Source: Papilionanthe hookeriana x Papilionanthe teres
Taxonomy: Eukaryota > Streptophyta > Magnoliopsida > Asparagales > Orchidaceae
Direction of reading: 5' to 3'
Length of the DNA: 64,000 nucleotides
Assembly (NCBI GenBank): GCA_022702705.1
Contig: CM040427.1
Location: forward strand, 13,787,625 to 13,851,624
In this document: one piece after another, positions 31,360 to 42,039 of the stretch
Layout: every line of letters begins with the position of its first letter
Position numbering within the stretch: the first letter of the stretch is position 1
Made by a program: the position numbers and the translations under genes
Notes under the pieces: model-generated
What the model saw: the letters and a program-made list of their open reading frames with translations, nothing else
The model's database searches: none
What the model was told of the DNA's origin: nothing

Positions 31360-32265
31360 AGGTTCCACATCTTAGTATTATCAGATGACAATTTTGATAT
31401 CATCTGAAAACGAAGGGGCAACATATACACGATTAACGATATTCTAACATCTAACACGGATCCCAAGGCATGTCATGAACTCAAGACAATCTCTTAATCA
31501 AATATATTCAAACTTTGATAAAAAGTCATTTAGAGCCCCAATTTCAGTAAATTTATACTCAAACTCAAAGGCTTGACGAGACGGACCCAACGGTACCAAA
31601 ATTTTTCTAATTCGAGTTAAATCCAGCACAGATCAATCCATTAAACCACATTTGAAAGGTTAAACCAATGTCGAATATGGCGAGCTTATAATCGAATCGA
31701 GCGACTCGTTGAGACGAATCCAACAAACTCAAAATCCTTTAATTTTAATATCATTACGTAACTCAAATGTCAATCAAATGATGTTTGATCATGGGAATCT
31801 CTCGGGACCATCCGATCAATTTGTTTCATATTCCAACATTAATTTCACCAAGAACTTCATAAATAGAGTCACATTTCTCTCTTGGGAGGGAGAAGAGAGT
31901 TTGAGATCTGAGAAATAACTTGAAGCTTTGGGAAGGAGCTGATGTCCAACACCGCCACCCTCGACCACCGTCGACCAGAACGGGTCGTTGATTGTCACTG
32001 ATAAATGTCAAACATTTTTGTCCTCCATTGACCACAACTGAATTCTGTTGACCATCGCTGATCGTCGTCGACCATTGCTGATGGTCGTCGACCATCGTCA
32101 ATCACCGTCGACCAACACCGACCAGACATTAGCATATGATATCCCACAATCATATTCAAAGCTTATAAAACAAATAATTAATCTTTAGGTGATCTAAAAT
32201 ATTTTATAATCAATGAATTTCAATATACCCATAATGAAATATATAAAATTATTTCAGAATAAGCA
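31360..32265 (+). promoter_or_regulatory. LTR-like region with TATA motif, unit 2
   Basis: Colinear with 22,850-23,820. The TATA equivalent reads TTCATAAATAGAGTC near 31,856, one change from the unit 1 box. The GTCGACC/TTGACC run lies at about 31,960-32,125. No PBS or ends could be fixed. Confidence 0.4.
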
Positions 32266-33299
32266 GGACATACTTATGAGTAATTGAATTTATTTAATTT
32301 GACATCTACTAAACATATTAATTTGACCACTTTGTTGACTAATAAATTAAACATATATATACATCAAATAAATAATAATTTTAATCATAGCAAAAATTAA
32401 TGATAACATAAATTATCGAGTCAATTCAATTAACGAAGAAGGCCGATCGGGAAGAAAAAAAATTCATAGTCTAACAAAATTCAAAATTAATCAAACTTAA
32501 AATAATCTTTTAATTCCCCAATTAACTTTAATGATCTAATTACAAGCTCTAATTTATAGCGGAAATTTAATACAATTAACGTAAATAAAATTAAATGAAA
32601 AATCACAAATTCATCTATTAAGGCTCTAATACCATATGTTAGGATTTTTTAAATTTATCATCCAATTTCATGACCCAAATTCATAAAACACTTAAAGACC
32701 AAGATATTTGAATTCATGAATCTCACATACCGATAAATAAGACAAAAAACATATATGTATTCATGATTGTACAAACTAGATTTAAAGAGATAAAGTTTAT
32801 CTCTCTAATCCCTAAAATTTTTTGAACTTTCTGAAGAAAAGAAATATACGATGTCTATTGGGGGGGACCCTTCTCCGAATCTTAATTATTCAGAGAAAGA
32901 ATACAATGTCTGCTGGGAATAGACATGACCCTTCTTTGAACTATCTGTTATTAATCACCATCCATATGGGTGGTTATTAACCAATATGATTTAAGATAAT
33001 TTAATTAATTTATATTTATTATTATTATTATTAAAAAAATGACCGTGCCTCATTCTTAGAGAGGATGTATACATCCACTTGTGTTGAGCGTAGGACTCTA
33101 ATAACTTTGTCAATAGGAGTTAGCAGGCAAAATTGAACCAAGCTTTAGAATGTGGGTTATGGGCGCTATTATACAAATTGGAGGAGTATTCATAATAATT
33201 ATTCATAATTTTATTTTATCATATCACACAATGAGCCCACCATCACTTAGGGACATGTTGGTACTCATCAATATTAGTAAGATTACCGGTGGGTCGACA
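32266..33299 (-). mobile_element. Copia-type LTR plus leader fragment, present only in unit 2
   Basis: Unit 1 reads straight through (...AATAAGCATCACATTAGATC). Unit 2 has about 1.03 kb inserted. On the minus strand TGGTATTAGAGCC (32,622-32,634) matches the Copia PBS complementary to initiator tRNA-Met (TGGTATCAGAGC) with one change. It lies two bases after TCCTAACA, a plausible LTR end. The LTR would be 32,637-33,299, starting TGTCGACC and ending CA. About 360 bp of leader follows, then a break at 32,266. No coding region and no clear target-site duplication are seen. Confidence 0.6.
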
Positions 33300-33742
33300 T
33301 TAGATCACAAATAGCACATGTAAGTCTCAGAAATTCCATAGTAATTTTTCTATCATTACAACTATTCTAATTTTTTTTTGCATTAAGCATACTTTATAAT
33401 TTTTTTAGGATGTGTGCCGGCAGCTATAGGAGGCTTAGAGTTAGTAGGCAAGAGAAGTTTTCATCTCTGGTATTGATCAGTCAGACTATGAGATTTGAAG
33501 AAAATAGTTGGGGTAGTAAGAAGAAGGGAATGATTTATGGCTTTGCATAACAAGGACATTGTTACGACCCACACCGCTCCTTTTTTGGCAGAGCTCTACA
33601 TTTATCCAAAATAATGAGGTTCATTTTGCAGGTAGGTTACAACAGCCACTAGAGATGTAAAGGCTTGAGTTGAAGCTCAACTTGCTAAGATGGAAGTGAG
33701 AATGAAGATGAAATTGGAGGCACGTCAGAAAGGGAAGCATCC

Positions 33743-33783
33743 AATGGAGGTGGAGGTGGAGGTGGAGGTGGAGGTGGAGGTGG
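33743..33783 (+). repeat. GGAGGT hexanucleotide expansion
   Basis: Six to seven tandem GGAGGT copies followed by two GATGAGAATGAGGAGACC-like copies. Unit 1 has only a short GGAGATGGAG precursor here, so the expansion postdates the duplication. Confidence 0.85.
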
Positions 33784-34135
33784 ATGAGAATGAGGAGACC
33801 GAGGTGGATGAGAATGAGGAGACCGACGAGGAGTGAGATTGTTGCTATTTCATTTATTGTTTTGAGACGTTTAAGGAATGTGTATGTAAAGGTTATGCAC
33901 ACATTATTTCATTTTATGATGTTTAATAAATTGTAATAGATTTATTTTTAATTTATAATTATATTTATATGGTTTGACTTTAGTATATATGTGGATTAAG
34001 AAATTAGAATGTGATATGTATACTTCATTTAAATTTTTGATGCAATTTCATGTGTAAAAATTATAAAGAAACAAACGAGGATCTATATTTTTAATTTCAG
34101 GGAAAATTTGTAAAGTCAATCAAGGGCCTTCATAT

Positions 34136-34343
34136 GGGAAAAAATTTGCATTCGGAGACCAGATGCAGCGCTGCGTCCGGATTTCCGGGTTACACGGAGC
34201 TTACACAGAGAGTTTTATCTGTGTAATCTCTGTGTAACCTCCGTGTAACCTCCTGAAAAATTTTGAGAGTACATGGAGGTGGCCGGCTCATACTGGATCC
34301 AGACGCAACGCTGCGTCCGGTCTCCGGACGCAAATTTTTTCCC
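34136..34343. mobile_element. Hairpin MITE present only in unit 2
   Basis: A 208-bp insert that is almost one long inverted repeat: GGGAAAAAATTTGC at the left, GCAAATTTTTTCCC at the right, with inner GCAGCGCTGCGTCCGG / AACGCTGCGTCCGG words and TTACACGGAG / CTCCGTGTAA. It is flanked by TTCATAT (34,129-34,135) and TTAATAT (34,344-34,350). Unit 1 reads CCTTCAATGGGC with no insert. Confidence 0.8.
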
Positions 34344-34655
34344 TTAATATGGGCTATCAATATACAAACTCCGATAGATAATGTCACCTCGATCTCTTAA
34401 CCGACGTCAAACCGATATGTATGAACCGATAGGAATGTTATCAGAAAAAATAATACGATGGGTGAAGGACCGTCATAATGCTGTTGAAAATATAAGATCT
34501 TCAGAATCCATTGCCAACTGTCTTTGTAGGATGATAAATGCAGCAAAAGCCTATCAGATAACTTTTGCCTTTTTAAATTTTCGATGACAAATCCAATATT
34601 ATGAATGGGTATAGCCCATCGAAAATTGCTTAAAATGGCCTAAAAGCCTGTAGTG

Positions 34656-35061
34656 ACCCCTCAACGGCTCAATTCATTTCGAGTTTAAACGAAAGAAATA
34701 CGTTTGTATTCAACTTGAAATAATTTGATGAAGTTTCCAATAGAGATAAAATAACATTTAAGTTGTATGTTATGGCAAAAACTAAACATAGCAAAATATA
34801 TATTAAATTCATTAATTTACTTTATTATATCAAATAATGCATGTTTGTTAGCTTAAACATCCAACAAATAAAGAAGCTCAATGAAAAGTGTATTAAATCA
34901 AATATATGAAATAAAATAAAAAGAACATGAACCTTGTTTATGTATGTGCTGCAAGTATAAAAAAATGGTGATGTATTAGCACTCTCTCTCTCTCATTATT
35001 GTTTATCTACAAATTTATTGTAGACTTCTAATGAAAATTGTATTGTTACATTCAATTTGGT
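34656..35061. other. AT-rich spacer of unit 2
   Basis: Colinear with 24,978-25,387. No gene-like feature is seen. Confidence 0.5.
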
Positions 35062-35199
35062 GAAAATATTGTATCTGAACATCACACGTCCGGACACCCA
35101 ACCACCGGCTGCCACGTCGTCATATACCTCATCGTCGAGCGGCATGGTGGCCGGTGGTTGGACGTCTAGACGTGTGAATGTCCAGACGTAATATTTTTC
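35062..35199. mobile_element. Small MITE, unit 2 copy
   Basis: Counterpart of 25,388-25,522, with inverted ends GAAAATATTGTATC and GACGTAATATTTTTC. It is more diverged at the left end than in unit 1. Confidence 0.6.
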
Positions 35200-36370
35200 C
35201 TTCGATATGAGAATCATATTTTGTAAGAAATCAATAAGAGTATGTTTTGGAACAATTTTAGCAGCAGTCAATGAATCATAGAATGTAAATGTTGTGGAAA
35301 GTCCTCTCCGTTACAGTGGATATAGATTTATATGGTAAGCCATTTTAATATTTTGGGTATTATGATTGTATTTTATCTGACATAGTTATGCATGATATTT
35401 TGTTACATTATATGATGAATTTGATGTTATTTCTGAACTTGTCCAAACAAGAATATTCATTTAATTTTGTCTTATAGTTGTTCTCCAATTTGACAAGGAT
35501 GCAAATTGAGAAATAGGATGTGGATTTTATGACATCTTCATTAGGTTTAAGCAGAGCCTTACTTTGAATTTAAAATTAAAATTTTTTGTTAAATTTGCAT
35601 TGGACACATCCGATGCTAATATCGGGATATATTGTGGCTAATTTTGATTTGTGTCAGAATTGCATTATCATTTTGGTCCACACAAATTCAGGTGGTATTG
35701 TAACTACCGTTGAAAATATTCAACGTAAAAAGCTTTCGTCCGATTTAGATTCCGTAAGTATGATCTTAGTGAAATTCGGCCTTGTCCACTTCAGTGCAAT
35801 TTTCAAGGTGCTTACTGGCCAAAGATCTTATATTATTAGCAGATAAATAACTAAGTTAAGTTTAAATTATATATTTTTTGATTATCCAACATTTCTAAAT
35901 TACATGTAAGCTGGAAATATTAACTAAGCAGGTAAATATTATATAATTTATAAATCTCTTTAATCAAACAAAATAAATTTTATAATATAGTATGTTAATT
36001 AATTCTTTCTGTCATTATACAAATGTATAACAAAAGTGTGCTTAAATATAATTTTTTTGAAATTTGGCACATTAATTGTTAGTCATCTAAAATTAATTCT
36101 TATAACAATGTATGTACATTTTACTTATAAAAATAGTACATCAATCTATAATTGTGAATTTTATATGTATTTATATGCATATTTAAGACCTAAAGTTTCA
36201 TATTTACATTTTGATGTTATAAATTTTTTATTTCACTTTTTAAAAGTTAAAAATAATAGAATTTATTTGGCAGTGATATAGAAAATTTGAGTGATATGAA
36301 TGTAAATATGAAAAGTTAGTTGGTAAAAATATAAATTTATAAGAACTGTGTGTGGCGTGTATGTAAATGA
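35200..36370. other. AT-rich upstream region of unit 2 zinc-finger relic
   Basis: Colinear with 25,523-26,703. Short frames at 35,586-35,846 and 36,036-36,281 have no domain. Confidence 0.5.
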
Positions 36371-36379
36371 CCTGAATTG

Positions 36380-36566
36380 GAAAAAATATTACACACGGAG
36401 TCCGTACGTAGAATTGCGTACGGACTCCCATCTCAGCCACACATCAAGCAAAGCATGTATGGGAGTGAGTCCTACTTTAAATTTTTTTTTTAAAGTTGCT
36501 TGATTTGTGGCCGAGATGGGAGTCCGTACGTAGCTCTACTACGGACTCCGTATGTAATATTTTCTC
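36380..36566. mobile_element. Foldback MITE upstream of the C2H2 relic, unit 2
   Basis: Counterpart of 26,713-26,905, flanked by CCTGAATTG (36,371-36,379) and CCTGAATAG (36,567-36,575). The hairpin arms (GGAGTCCGTACGTAG and CTACTACGGACTCCG) are better preserved here than in unit 1. Confidence 0.85.
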
Positions 36567-36834
36567 CCTGAATAGGGAGTAGAAAGGTGTTTACATATCT
36601 GCATCCACCCATCTCTCCTTTTCCATCAAAACCAACATCCACCCCCTCCCATTTCGCTTTTACGGAGAGAAGTTTGCTTATTCAGAGAGCTTAAAAAAAA
36701 CTCCATTCATTTCAAGCGACCCATCTCTCCCTTTCAATTCCCTCCCCCCTCTCTAAATATGTGAACTCCTTTTTATCTATATACTCGTCTCAATCTCTCT
36801 TTCTCTCCCTTGCGACTGCGTGGATCCAAAGAAG

Positions 36835-37792
36835 ATAGACCAGGAATACAAGTATCAACGTCCAATCTGTAACAAGGGATTCAATTAAGGAATAGATTAT
36901 GAAGAACACATGCAGACCCACGGTTTCAAAGATGAAACCTTTACTGTGAAAGAAGAAAGGCAACCCACCGCCGTAGCTGGTGGAGACTCCACCACTGATA
37001 TGTTGTCACACTATAGAGAGTTCTTTCCAAAGAATTTATACTTCAAACTTGATTATAGCAGCTATGGTACTGTCGCTGCCAGTGACGGCAATATGGTCTT
37101 TTTACACCTTTATCGCCTAGCTCTTTATATAAAGGTAAACGAATCAAACACGATAGAGAAAAATGTGGTAGTAGTGATGGTCAGTCTCAGTCGCGCAATC
37201 AGGATGAAGAACTGGCTCACTGCCTCCTCGAGCTCTCCAATGCCCCAGCTAAGCGTGCCCCTGTCCCGAAGAAAAACTATCTCGCCCCTCCTGCAATTCG
37301 CCAATGCGAAGATTGCAAGAGCGTCTTCCTATCCCACCAGGCCTTAGTGGCCATTAAGCCAGCCACAACAGTGTTAGGGGTTATTATGCCGCCGGGCTCG
37401 AAATTAGATCACACGACGCCAACAACACGCAGATTGAACGACAAAATAATAATGTCGATAATCAAAATAATACGACTAGATCTTTGCCAGAAAAAATGAA
37501 ATTATCAATTGCCCCATTGACAGATAATTTACGACAACGTCCATTGCCACCGAGGAAATATCCTAAGTCTCACAACTGCATGCATTGTAACTGGCAGTTC
37601 CCGATCAGCCAGACGCTTGGTGGGCATATGTGTTGCCATTGGACAACACCAAATATTAAGGACAATGTCGCTGTGGTAGCTGCAATTGTTAACCCATCGA
37701 TCGTCGCTGCCGTCACCGTAAACACGACGATCACCGTTTCTGCCGCTGTAAACACGATGATTGTCGCGCCGCCACCACGGATGCAAAAGTAG
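36835..37792 (+). pseudogene. C2H2 zinc-finger (ZAT-like) pseudogene, unit 2
   Basis: Three finger positions are recognisable. Finger 1 (about 36,850-36,922) is broken: its first Cys is Arg (QRPICNKGF) and a TAA follows. The linker (36,910 onward) runs in frame and then shifts near 37,080. Finger 2 (about 37,308) reads CEDCKSVFLSHQAL, with a 1-base loss and a stop in the GGHKASH part. After that the frame is open from about 37,340 to 37,792, through HNSVRGYYAAG-like sequence to finger 3 (NCMHCNWQFPISQTLGGHMCCH) and a Val/Ala/Thr-rich tail. This three-finger layout fits plant ZAT-type regulators. The lesions make function unlikely. The B LTR starts 42 bp after the stop. Confidence 0.8.
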
Positions 37793-37833
37793 GAGCTTGT
37801 AGCTGTGAAGTGAATGTAACCCAATCTTGTAGC

Positions 37834-39533
37834 TGACCTAAGGAAAAAAAGTTAAGATTTTCATGTCTATTTTATACTGATTTTGATGATATTGCACTTT
37901 AAAGAAGGGTATTTTTGGTGATTTTCTGCATGTATAAAGATTTAAGGACAAAGGAGCAAAAATATGCAAAAAGGAGTGAATTTAGAGCAAAAAGAGCTAA
38001 ATTATGAACATTTGACCTAGGGCGCCGACGACGAGGTCGATGGCGCCGACGACGTGATTTTCTCAAGAGTTCAGAATATATTCCAAGGGAGGCCGTCGAC
38101 AGTGGAGGTCGAGGCCGCCGACGGTGAGGTCAGTTTAAAGCACTGTTTCTAGAAGGTCGCCAACAGCGTAGCTCGAGGCCGCCGATGGCGGGATCGGTAG
38201 TTCTTTCACAATATACGTCGAATGTGGACGATTTTCGAAGGGTTGCCTGCAAAACCCTTGGAGACTCTTCAACAAATTTAAAAAGAACCATTTTAGACCA
38301 AAAAATTATCCTTTTGGAGTCCTCTAAAAGTCACTAAGAGTCTGTAAAAAGTACTATTAGAGATTTCTAATAGTTACTTAGTGTCCTATAGAGAGTCCAC
38401 TAGTGTCCATTGTTATTAGTGAGTGTTAAATAGTGAGTTCAAATAGAGATTGTGAGGAATTCTTCTAAGGATAGTAAGAGTGGAAGGGAAGTGAGAGATC
38501 TCTTCTACATTGCCGTTTTGACGGAGAATTCCGTGTACTATAAAGAAGGAAGAGATTTAGAGGAACTTCAAGGAGTTTGCTTGGGGAGAAATTTAAGATA
38601 AGTTGTGTTTATTTACTTTAGTTTGTAGTGCTTTATTTTTATATATGAAATCCAAGTTTTATTGCATCCTCTCCATGAATATTGAGTAGTTGTTCTATCT
38701 TTCTTCTTGTTTTGATCTTTTTTGTGATATGATAAATAGAATTAATGTGCCATAAAAGATTTAAATAAGTTGTGATAATCTTTAACTTAGATCTTAATTT
38801 ACTTTCAATCTGGCCAATTAAATAGTTAAAATCTATTGAGTTTAACAACTATAGTAAAGATTACATCCGATATTCAGGGAGGTCAAAGTCCTTGGAAGGA
38901 GGGTGCAAATAAATAGGGAATTAATATTAATCGGGCATAGAATTAGAGATTTTAGAGTGACAGGCTAAAATCCTCAATTCGGTCCTATCGTTTGGGTGCA
39001 GAAGTGTAGATTGTTAGCCCTCAGGCGAGGGGAACGTGGGAGCTCCGAAGTGAGAGCCAGTATCCTCCCAGCCTAGCTGCAGATTCAGTAACCAAGCATA
39101 GGATTAGTCAATGTTCTTTATGCCTGGATCAAAGGGTAAAGAATAGGTATGCTCCTATTTGGCACAACACCATTTTAAAACTAATTCTAATTATCTATTC
39201 ACTTAAATATCTTAACAAAGGAGAAAGATTCTTGCTTATATATTTGAACTTAACTTTAGTAGTATTAGTTAATTGTTAGTAGAACTAGTTTAATTAGATT
39301 TTATATTATTGTCGATTGCATATTAGTGACAAATAGGCATTTTAAATTTAGTTGTAATTAAGAATTGATTTATATAATCCTAAGTCTGTAACATTTAAAT
39401 ATTCCCTGTGGGATCGATATCCAGGACTCCACTAGAGTCCTGTATTACTTGAGCGATACGTATACTTGCGTTTAAAGGTAACTCTGCAATTAAAGATTAT
39501 AATATATAATTGTTACTAAGATTAAATTACGCT
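37834..39533 (+). repeat. 5' LTR of element B
   Basis: It starts TGACCTAAGG, with the TGATGATATTGCACTTTAAAG block about 52 bases in, as in the C LTR. A GC-rich patch at 38,020-38,200 carries GGCGCCGACGACG and GAGGCCGCCGA words. The conserved stem-loop is at about 39,038-39,069. The 3' boundary, ACGCTCCAAG, is judged from the GTCGCACCAAG of C. Confidence 0.75.
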
Positions 39534-39547
39534 CCAAGTCAATTTTT

Positions 39548-39651
39548 TGGCACTATTGCTGAGGATTTAGATCTTCTAGTAGTGGTGTTGAAGTCTTATA
39601 TTTTTAAGTATATTAAAAATCGCGGTCAAGTTTTCGGTACCGTTGCCGTGG
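39548..39651 (+). other. Two tandem PBS-like sequences, element B
   Basis: TGGCACTATTGCTGAGG at 39,548-39,564 and CGGTACCGTTGCCGTGG at 39,635-39,651 each match the tRNA-Asp complement at 13 of 17 positions. The second is preceded by AAAAATCGCGGTCAAGTTTT, a decayed copy of the LTR end plus 9-bp gap, so the LTR-leader junction is duplicated about 87 bp apart. Confidence 0.65.
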
Positions 39652-39778
39652 AATATAATTGAATATAATTGAATATAATTTAATTAGAGTAACAGACAAT
39701 TTAGGACTGTTAGAAAACTTTTTAATAAAATTGCAACTTATTTTGTTAACTATTTGACTGTGTACTAATTTCGATTGT

Positions 39779-41050
39779 ATGTGTAAATTTGGTCCTGAAA
39801 ATCTTATACCCTATGATTCGGAATTAGAACGCATTGTTAGGAGAATTAGAAAACTGAGAAAAGAACCTATAAATTCTGAAATAATGGAAAACAACGTAAA
39901 CAATCAAAGAATAGAAAATGAACATCAATCTAGACCTTAGAACTTTGGGCTACTTTTAAGTATGACAGAGTGTCTGATGATCTTTGTCAGACTTAGACTT
40001 TTTCCTTTTTTGCTAAGGGATAAGACTAAAGTATGGTTAAATTCGTTACCACCTGGATCTATTAGAACTTAGGGAGAACTTTTGCAAAAAATCTTATCAA
40101 AATATTTTCCACCATCTAAGACTGCTAAGCTTAGAAATGATATCATATCTTTTAGTCAGTATGAGGGAGAATCGATATATGAATCTTGGGAAAGATTTAA
40201 AGAACTTCTTAAGAAAAGTCTACATCACGATTTACTAGATTGGTTAATTATTCAGACATTTTATAATGAACTAGTAGGATCTCTTAGATCTATAATTCAT
40301 GTACTGCTGGTGGATCACTAATGTCTAAACCTTTTGAAGAAGCCTATGCGTTAATAGAAGAAATGGCTACTAATAATTTTCAATGGCCTGCTGAAAGAGT
40401 AAATCCAAAAAGAGTAGTCAGTATTCATGATTTTGATGCTTTAACTATGATAGTTTCTCAAATTGCTGCTCTTTCAAAGAAAAAAGATTAATACAGAATG
40501 AATCGTTCTCAAACACCTCCAGTGTTAGAAGAAAATTCATTAGGACAAATTGTAGATGCTCAATCTTCATATGAAACTATAAATGTAATAAATAATAGAC
40601 AAAATAATCCTTATTCAAACTATTATAATACGAGTTGGAAAAATCATCCAAACTTTAATTTGAATAACCAAGGTAATGCAAATCCTGTTAATCCTCAGTG
40701 GGGGAACAATCCTGTAAACCCATTAGGAAATATAAACAACCAAGGTAATTCTAACTATAGACCTTCTAATCCACCAGGTTTTTATAATAATTCACAATTT
40801 AAGGAGAAGAAGTTGTCTATGGAAGAATTAGTTTTGAATATGGGTAATCAATTACAAAGTCAAGGAGTTGCTATTAAAAACATAAAAAACCAATTGGGGG
40901 CAAATTGCTACTGTACTAAGCAATAGACCTGTTGGAACTTTACCTAGCAATGTTGAAGTAAATCCTAAAGATCAAGAAAAGGAACAAATTAAGGCTATTC
41001 AATTGAGAAGTGGAAAAGAGTTGGAAACTAGAGTTCAAAAAGAAACTATA
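39779..41050 (+). pseudogene. gag: Degenerate gag of element B
   Basis: The ATG at 39,779 starts MCKFGPENLIPYDSELERI, similar to the A gag. About 180 bp that are present in C (the ANPTVNEIH to NPNLHLFSFLE part) are missing after about 39,938. The capsid core resumes at 39,985-40,321 (LRLFPFLLRDK, YFPPSKTAKLRNDI, LLDWLIIQTFYN). The Asn-rich linker is in 40,498-40,926 (NPYSNYYNTSWKNHPN, NPLGNINNQGN). The C-terminal part reads SNRPVGTLPSNVEVNP and AIQLRSGKELE after a frameshift. It is not intact. Confidence 0.85.
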
Positions 41051-41121
41051 GTTGAAAAGGAAAAAAAGAAGAAACTGAAGGAGAACACGAAAGTTTATAT
41101 CATGATTTTCCTCTGAAACCA

Positions 41122-42014
41122 ATGAAAATTACTGTTGAAAAACCTCCACCACCATTTCCTCAAAGACTAAAGCAACAATATAAAGGAAAAAGATTTGCTA
41201 AATTCTTAGACATTGTAACAAAATTTTCAATAAATTTTCCTTTTTTTGAAGCTTTGGAAAAAATGCCTCATTATGTTAAATTTATGAAGGATATACTCAA
41301 CAAAAAGAGGAAGTTACTAGATCATGAGACTGTTGCACTCAGTGAAGAGTGTAGTGCAATAATTCAAAAAAAGCTTATTGAAAAATTTAAAGATCCTGGT
41401 AGTTTCACTATTCCGCGTGCTATTGGTGAAAAATTTTATGGGCGAGCATTATGTGATTTGGGAGCTAGCATAAATTTGATGCCTCTATCAACTTTTAAAA
41501 GGTTAGGAATTGGAGAAATATCACCAACTTCGTAACTCTACGATTAGTCGATCGATCTATTACACATCCTAAGGGAGTTGTAGAAGATGTTCTGGTCAAG
41601 GTTGATAAGTTTATCTTTCCTGTGAACTTTATCATTTTAGATATGGAAGAAGATAAATAAATTCCAATCATTTTAGGAAGACCATTCCTAGCTACAGGAA
41701 GAGCAATGATAGATGTTCAAAAAGGAGAATTGACAATGAGAGTAAATGATCAAGAAACCTTTAACATCTCAAAATCAATGAAATATCCTTCAATAGAAAA
41801 AGATGATGAATGTTTTAGAATGGATATATGTAATTATCTGAAAAGAGAATATTTTAAGGAAAATTATGAAGAAAAAGAAGATTTAGAAAAAGATAATTAT
41901 GATGAAAATGAAAGCAAAGAAGCTGATTATATTCAGGAGAAATTTGAAACACTCAATTCAACAACATCAGAAAACGAAACATTAATTCTATCTGACCCCC
42001 TGAACTTCAATTAA
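41122..42014 (+). pseudogene. pol: Aspartic protease region of element B
   Basis: The 137-residue frame 41,122-41,535 contains KITVEKPPPPFPQRLKQQ, then FEALEKMPHYVKFMKDILNK, and the retropepsin active site DLGAS at 41,455-41,469 followed by INLMPLSTFKRLG. A frameshift separates it from FLATG...MIDVQKGELTMRVNDQE (41,690-41,760) and an acidic spacer in 41,706-42,014. Retropepsins of this type cleave the Gag-Pol polyprotein as a dimer. The active-site motif is preserved, but the ILGRP flap-side half is out of frame and preceded by stops. Confidence 0.85.
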
Positions 42015-42039
42015 AAAATCTTCTAAATGGTACAAAGTA

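Larger units (their letters stand above)
33395..34655 (+). mobile_element. 3' end of CACTA (En/Spm) transposon, unit 2
   Basis: Colinear with 23,930-24,977 and ending GCCTGTAGTG at 34,655. It contains decayed transposase C-terminal exon sequence and a later MITE insertion at 34,136. At 33,743-33,783 an expanded GGAGGT hexamer run replaces the acidic-tail coding sequence of unit 1. Confidence 0.65.
29945..37330 (+). repeat. Segmental duplication unit 2
   Basis: Direct diverged duplicate of 21,312-27,664, about 8.6 kb downstream. It is colinear apart from a Copia LTR fragment (32,266-33,299) and a MITE (34,136-34,343) found only here, and a MITE found only in unit 1. The C2H2 gene continues beyond the point where unit 1 stops. 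Confidence 0.85.
37834..42035 (+). mobile_element. Truncated Athila element B
   Basis: An LTR (37,834 to about 39,533), duplicated PBS-like sequences, a partial gag and a protease. It ends in the protease-RT spacer at about 42,035, where it meets the truncated 5' LTR of C. It has no RT, integrase or 3' LTR of its own. It inserted just downstream of the C2H2 relic of unit 2. Confidence 0.8.

Noticed and set aside
37529..37824. Two minus-strand frames antisense to the unit 2 zinc finger
   Set aside because: They are shadows of the GC-rich finger-3 coding region on the plus strand.
38639..38848. 69-codon minus-strand frame in the B LTR
   Set aside because: It lies in LTR sequence shared with other Athila LTRs without a conserved frame.
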